A DNA stretch of 64,000 nucleotides from Pelagibius litoralis. Lineage in GTDB: Bacteria; Pseudomonadota; Alphaproteobacteria; Kiloniellales; Kiloniellaceae. The stretch spans positions 40,786 through 104,785 of the forward strand of contig NZ_JAAQPH010000019.1 in NCBI RefSeq assembly GCF_011683915.1, in the 5' to 3' direction. Under the pieces are notes generated by a model, which was not told the DNA's origin, made no database searches, and was given only the letters and a program-made list of their open reading frames with translations. How positions within the stretch are numbered: the first letter of the stretch is position 1; every line of letters begins with the position of its first letter. The translations under genes were made by a program, and so were the position numbers. Shown here piece by piece: positions 60,443 through 64,000 of the stretch.

Positions 60443-61392
60443 GAAGTAATGCCGATCCAGGCGTGGACCCAGGGGCTGCCGGCCAGGATGCCGGCCAACA
60501 GCAACCAGCCGACGAAGCGGTTCGACTCGAATTTGGCCCGGCAGTCGCCGGGCACCTCCATCTTCAGGGCCGCGACCTGCCAGAGGAAATGCAATGCCAC
60601 AGCGGAGAGGCCGAGCCAGAAGGGCCAGAGCAACCCCGCCGTCTGCCCGGCGAGGCCGAACAGCAGCAACGTCAGGGCGTAGAACACCCGCAGCCAGGGC
60701 TTGGTCGCCTTGCCGAGCCGGAGCGCCGTCGATTTCACGCCGATCAGCGCGTCGTCCTCTTTGTCCTGATGGGCATAGATGGTGTCGTAGCCCAGGGTCC
60801 AGGCGATGCCGCCGATATAGAGCAGCGCAGCGGGCCAGCCGAAGCTGCCGGTGACCGCCGTCCAGCCGAGCAGGGCGCCCCAGTTGAAAGTGAGGCCGAG
60901 CCAAGCCTGCGGCCAATAGGTGATGCGCTTCATCAGAGGGTAGGGAAAGACCAGCAGCAGCGAGGCGCAGCCCAGCGCGATGGTCAGGCCGTTCATTTGC
61001 AGCAGGATGGCAAGGGAGACCAGCAGCAGCGCCAGCAGGAAAAGCCCGGCCTGCAGCGGGCTTACTTCGCCGCCGGGGATCGGCCGGCTGGCGGTGCGGG
61101 CGACCTTGGCGTCGAAGTCACGATCCAGGATGTCGTTCACCACGCAGCCGGCACCGCGCATCAGCAGGGCCCCGACGCCGAACAGCAGATAGAGCGGCCA
61201 GGAGGGTCCGCTGTTGGTGACCGCATCCCCCAGCGCGATCGCCCACCATCCGGGAAACAGCAGCAGCCAGGTGCCGATCGGCCGGTCGAAGCGGGCGAGG
61301 CGCAGATAGGGGCGCAGGCCCTGGGGCGCCAGGCGCAGCACCCAATGGTTCGGGCGGATGTCGCTGGCGGTGCTGGTCGTTGTGCTGTTCAT
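60439..61392 (-). CDS. ubiA: 4-hydroxybenzoate polyprenyltransferase
   Basis: A 317-residue integral membrane prenyltransferase joining the polyprenyl tail to 4-hydroxybenzoate in ubiquinone synthesis. Eight to nine hydrophobic helices are visible. The Mg-diphosphate motifs are NDILDRDFDAKVART (first Asp-rich) and YDTIYAHQDKEDD (second), with RPIPGGEVS between helices. The C-terminus couples to a methyltransferase gene by a 4-bp overlap. ubiD in the same window suggests both decarboxylation and prenylation steps are local. Confidence 0.95.
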   Translation of the reverse strand: MNSTTTSTASDIRPNHWVLRLAPQGLRPYLRLARFDRPIGTWLLLFPGWWAIALGDAVTNSGPSWPLYLLFGVGALLMRGAGCVVNDILDRDFDAKVARTASRPIPGGEVSPLQAGLFLLALLLVSLAILLQMNGLTIALGCASLLLVFPYPLMKRITYWPQAWLGLTFNWGALLGWTAVTGSFGWPAALLYIGGIAWTLGYDTIYAHQDKEDDALIGVKSTALRLGKATKPWLRVFYALTLLLFGLAGQTAGLLWPFWLGLSAVALHFLWQVAALKMEVPGDCRAKFESNRFVGWLLLAGILAGSPWVHAWIGITS

Positions 61393-61450
61393 CGCCTAAT
61401 CTTTAACGTGGAATCCATGTGGGAGAAAGGCGTGCAGCGAAGGATGATCC

Positions 61451-62269
61451 ATGTCGGTGCCTAGTGCGACGATACGCCCGGCAACGCGGCTCTACGTTGA
61501 GGACGGCCTGGCTGAGGGCCGGACGCTGGGGTTGGCACGCGATCAGGCGCATTTCCTGCGCTCGGTGCTGCGTCTTGGGCCCGGCGCCAAGCTGGCGGTT
61601 TTCAACGCGCGCGACGGCGAGTGGCTGGCGGAGATCGAGGGCCTGGGCAAGGGCTGGTGCTCGCTGGCGGTCGGCGCCCAGGTCCGCCGGCCGGGGCCGG
61701 AGCCGGACCTCTGGCTGGTTTTCGCGCCGATCAAGCGGGCAAGGATCGATTTCATCGCCGAAAAGGCGACCGAACTGGGCTGTTCCCTGCTGCAGCCGGT
61801 GATGACCCGCTTCACTGCGGTCAGCCGGGTGAATGAGGAGCGCCTGGCCGCCAACGCCCGCGAAGCCGCCGAACAATGCGAGCGCTTGACGATCCCGCAG
61901 GTCCGCCCGACCCGCAGCCTGGGAGAGGTGTTGGACGACTGGCCGGCGGAACGCCGCCTCATCGTCTGTGCCGAGTGGGGCGCGGCCCGGCCGATCGCCG
62001 AGGCCCTTCAGGCGGTGCGCGCTGAAGACCAGGATGAGGCGCAAAAAACAGCCGGCCCCTGGGCGATTCTGACCGGCCCGGAAGGGGGCTTTGCGGAAAG
62101 CGAACTTGACGCCCTTCGCAAACTGCCTTTTGTTATTCCGGTCGGCCTGGGGCCCAGGATTCTTCGGGCCGACACGGCGGCGCTGGCGGCCTTGGCCTGC
62201 TGGCAGGCGGTGCTGGGCGACGGCGCCGAGCGGCCGCCGGCCGATCTGGCGGGTTTTCCGGCAGGCTGA
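61451..62269 (+). CDS. rsmE: 16S rRNA (uracil(1498)-N3)-methyltransferase
   Basis: A 272-residue SPOUT methyltransferase for U1498 of 16S rRNA. It begins with a PUA-like domain (RLYVEDGLAEGRTLGLARDQAHFLRSVLRLGPG) and has KRARIDFIAEKATELG, then the knotted SAM site AILTGPEGGFAESELD and LGPRILRADTAALAALACWQ, which are the classic RsmE end. AAGGA precedes the ATG. It is slightly longer than typical members (about 240) because of extra residues around 195-205 and at the end. Confidence 0.96.
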   Translation: MSVPSATIRPATRLYVEDGLAEGRTLGLARDQAHFLRSVLRLGPGAKLAVFNARDGEWLAEIEGLGKGWCSLAVGAQVRRPGPEPDLWLVFAPIKRARIDFIAEKATELGCSLLQPVMTRFTAVSRVNEERLAANAREAAEQCERLTIPQVRPTRSLGEVLDDWPAERRLIVCAEWGAARPIAEALQAVRAEDQDEAQKTAGPWAILTGPEGGFAESELDALRKLPFVIPVGLGPRILRADTAALAALACWQAVLGDGAERPPADLAGFPAG

Positions 62270-62328
62270 GGATCGCGGATAGGTAAACCTAATGTGATGC
62301 TGAGAAATACTAGATTGAAAAGGCCGGC

Positions 62329-62463
62329 GTGAAGACAAAGGTGCCAAAGCCAAAGGATGAGACAGGTCTCAACAAGAAGGCCGATTTGGAAAGCAGCCGG
62401 AAGAGCAGGATAGAGATCCAACAGTCGGGCGTGCCGGGGGGCGGCGCCGCAATCATCTACTAG
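62329..62463 (+). CDS. Possible small basic protein
   Basis: A 44-codon frame (GTG 62329 to TAG 62463) preceded by AAAAGG at 6 nt. Its product is lysine-rich and polar (KTKVPKPKDETGLNKKADLE) and ends GVPGGGAAIIY. It lies between rsmE and gshA. The composition and start signal make it a plausible small protein, but no family is known and a chance frame cannot be excluded. Confidence 0.3.
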   Translation: MKTKVPKPKDETGLNKKADLESSRKSRIEIQQSGVPGGGAAIIY

Positions 62464-62511
62464 GGAAATCTCCTCCGGAGCCAGGACGGCCCCGGCACAA
62501 GGTAATAAAGC

Positions 62512-63876
62512 ATGTCCGCTCCTCCGCAGAGTCAGGGTGAAACCCTGACTGACAAGGCACAGCTGGTGGCTTATCTCGAAGCCGGCTGCAAACCCCCCGA
62601 AGACTGGCGCATCGGCACCGAGCACGAGAAGTTCTGCTATACGCGCGAAGACTTCCGGCCGCTTCCCTATGACGGTGAGCGCGGCATTCGCGCGCTTCTG
62701 ACCGGCCTGCAGTCCTTCGGCTGGCAGCCGGTGATGGAGGGCGAGAACGTCATCGCGCTGACCCAGGACGGCGCCAGCGTGTCGCTGGAACCGGGCGGCC
62801 AGTTCGAGCTGTCGGGCGCGCCGCTGGAGAGCATTCACGACACCTGTTCCGAGGTGCAGACGCATCTCCATCAGATCAAGGAAGTGACCGAGCCCCTGCA
62901 GGTGGCGGCCATGGGGCTGGGTTTCCAACCCAAATGGGCGCGTGCCGACATCCCCTGGATGCCCAAGGGCCGCTACAAGATCATGGGCGACTACATGCCG
63001 ACCAAGGGCAGCCTCGGCCTCGACATGATGCTGCGGACCTGCACGGTACAGGTGAACCTGGATTTCCAGTCTGAAGCCGACATGGTGAAAAAGTTCCGGG
63101 CCAGCCTGGCTTTGCAGCCCGTCGCCACGGCGCTGTTCGCCAATTCGCCCTTCACCGAAGGCAAGCCCAATGGCTTCCTGAGCTATCGCAGCCACATCTG
63201 GACCGACACCGATCCGGACCGCTGCGGCGTCCTGCCCTTTGTCTTTGAAGACGGCATGGGCTTTGAGCGCTATGTCGACCATGTGCTCGACGTGCCGATG
63301 TATTTCGTCTATCGCGACGGCCACTACATCGATGCCTCCGGCCAGTCGTTCCGCGATTTTCTGGACGGGCGCCTGCCGGCCCTGCCGGGCGAGAAGCCGA
63401 AGGTCGGCGACTGGGCCGATCATCTCTCGACCCTGTTTCCCGAGGTGCGCCTGAAGCGCTTTTTGGAGATGCGCGGTGCCGACGGCGGCCCCTGGAAGTC
63501 GCTCTGCGCGATGCCGGCTTTCTGGGTCGGTCTGCTCTACGATCAGACGGCGCTGGATGCGGCCTGGGATCTGGTGAAGGACTGGACCCTGGAAGATCAC
63601 GAATACCTGCGCGCCGAGGTGCCCAGGCAGGCGCTGCATACGCCTTTCCATGGCAAGACGCTGAACGCGGTTGCCCAGCAGGCGATTGAAATCGCCGCCC
63701 AAGGCCTGAAGGCGCGCAACCGCCTGGACGATCAGGGCGACAACGAGAGCCATTTTCTGGCGCTGCTGCGCAGCCGGGTGGAACGCGAGAAATGCCCGGC
63801 GGAATACCTGCTGGACGATTTTCACGGCCGCTGGGGCGGCAGCATCGATCCGATCTTTACCGAGTGCGCCTACTAG
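62512..63876 (+). CDS. gshA: Glutamate--cysteine ligase (alphaproteobacterial GCS2 type)
   Basis: A 454-residue enzyme making gamma-glutamylcysteine, the first step of glutathione synthesis. It belongs to the plant/alphaproteobacterial-type branch: RIGTEHEKFCYTREDFRPLPYDGERGIRALL, ISLEP-like SVSLEPGGQFELSGAPL and MKRYKIMGDYMP-like PKGRYKIMGDYMPTKGSLGLDMMLRTCTVQVNLDF. The C-terminal LKARNRLDDQGDNESHFL is also conserved. The TAG stop (63874-63876) lies directly at the edge of an IS element. The protein itself appears complete. Confidence 0.94.
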   Translation: MSAPPQSQGETLTDKAQLVAYLEAGCKPPEDWRIGTEHEKFCYTREDFRPLPYDGERGIRALLTGLQSFGWQPVMEGENVIALTQDGASVSLEPGGQFELSGAPLESIHDTCSEVQTHLHQIKEVTEPLQVAAMGLGFQPKWARADIPWMPKGRYKIMGDYMPTKGSLGLDMMLRTCTVQVNLDFQSEADMVKKFRASLALQPVATALFANSPFTEGKPNGFLSYRSHIWTDTDPDRCGVLPFVFEDGMGFERYVDHVLDVPMYFVYRDGHYIDASGQSFRDFLDGRLPALPGEKPKVGDWADHLSTLFPEVRLKRFLEMRGADGGPWKSLCAMPAFWVGLLYDQTALDAAWDLVKDWTLEDHEYLRAEVPRQALHTPFHGKTLNAVAQQAIEIAAQGLKARNRLDDQGDNESHFLALLRSRVEREKCPAEYLLDDFHGRWGGSIDPIFTECAY

Positions 63877-64000
63877 GGTCAGGACTCAATTGAGCCACCA
63901 TGTGATGATTGCGGCGATGAAGACGGCAGATAGGAAAGTATCTGCGCGTTTGTCGTATCGGGTGGCGATTCTTCGGAAATCTTTGAGCCGACAGAACATG
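63877..64000 (-). mobile_element. End of an IS5-family insertion sequence with transposase C-terminus
   Basis: On the minus strand the frame from the right edge reads FCRLKDFRRIATRYDKRADTFLSAVFIAAIITWWLN and stops at TGA 63886-63888. This is the typical C-terminus of IS5-family transposases (RLKDFRRIATRYDK). GGGTCAGGACTCA at the inner edge is a plausible terminal inverted repeat, beginning within two bases of the gshA stop; the preceding CTAG could be the target site. Only the end of the element is in the window. Confidence 0.88.

Overview
The window is about 64 kb of GC-rich chromosomal DNA from an alphaproteobacterium. Gene content fits a Rhodospirillales-like, non-rhizobial lineage: the ribF-ileS-lspA-DUF3035-M16-M16 block, an alphaproteobacterial GCS2-type gshA, DUF3775, DUF4170 and DUF2239 proteins, the UbiA/UbiD route to ubiquinone, and an lpxK/lpxL/msbA lipid A cluster. 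The placement is inferred from gene families and order, not from a tree. No rRNA, tRNA or CRISPR array was seen.

Layout. 0-1.1 kb: 3' end of folE and a pteridine-reductase-like SDR. 1.4-5.4 kb: an exported His-rich protein, a hybrid sensor kinase with a degenerate receiver, a NarL-type response regulator, a lone receiver and an ArsC/Spx-like protein. 5.5-7.6 kb: an MFS carrier, a long composite palindromic repeat and a MaoC hydratase. 7.8-16 kb: ribF, ileS, lspA, a DUF3035 lipoprotein and an M16 peptidase pair (one with the zinc site, one without). 16-20 kb: a Tat-exported molybdenum hydroxylase with its 2Fe-2S and cytochrome c partners, divergent from an AraC regulator. 20.2-22 kb: mutL with the endonuclease motif.

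22-23.6 kb is a small accessory patch: a short orphan resembling the tail of polymorphic toxins, two divergent XRE regulators and two nested repeat families. 23.6-30.8 kb returns to housekeeping: threonine dehydratase, rsmD, rluB, a glutamine-amidotransferase-like hydrolase, DUF3775, tadA, a DOPA-dioxygenase-like protein, a TlpA thioredoxin and the speD-speE polyamine pair. 30.8-31.5 kb is an AT-rich orphan. 31.6-38 kb: GNAT, purD, xseA, a LytM peptidase and a large CAP/RTX secreted protein closed by a clear terminator. 38.2-42.7 kb: msbA, a DUF374 acyltransferase, lpxK and lpxL. 42.9-49.6 kb: a lipid kinase, DUF2239 with a paired operator, pmbA, GNAT, leuA and a carboxymuconolactone-decarboxylase-like protein. 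49.6-51.7 kb: a PAS protein and ubiD.

51.8-54.4 kb is the most distinctive part. It is an AT-rich, translationally coupled pair: a 724-residue GNAT-PIN-(second GNAT-like)-PUA/YTH-like fusion and a separate ASCH protein. This looks like a mobile RNA-targeting (toxin-antitoxin or defence-like) unit. 54.4-64 kb: NfeD/SPFH, DUF4170, a GlxA-type regulator, DUF3047 and SHOCT proteins, a methyltransferase coupled to ubiA, rsmE and gshA. The window ends inside an IS5-family element whose edge touches the gshA stop codon.

The other notable structure is a 135-bp composite repeat made of two long palindromes. It is present in two full copies and one truncated copy. One of its palindromes is flipped between the two full copies, and its TAG-containing edge supplies the stop codon of two genes.
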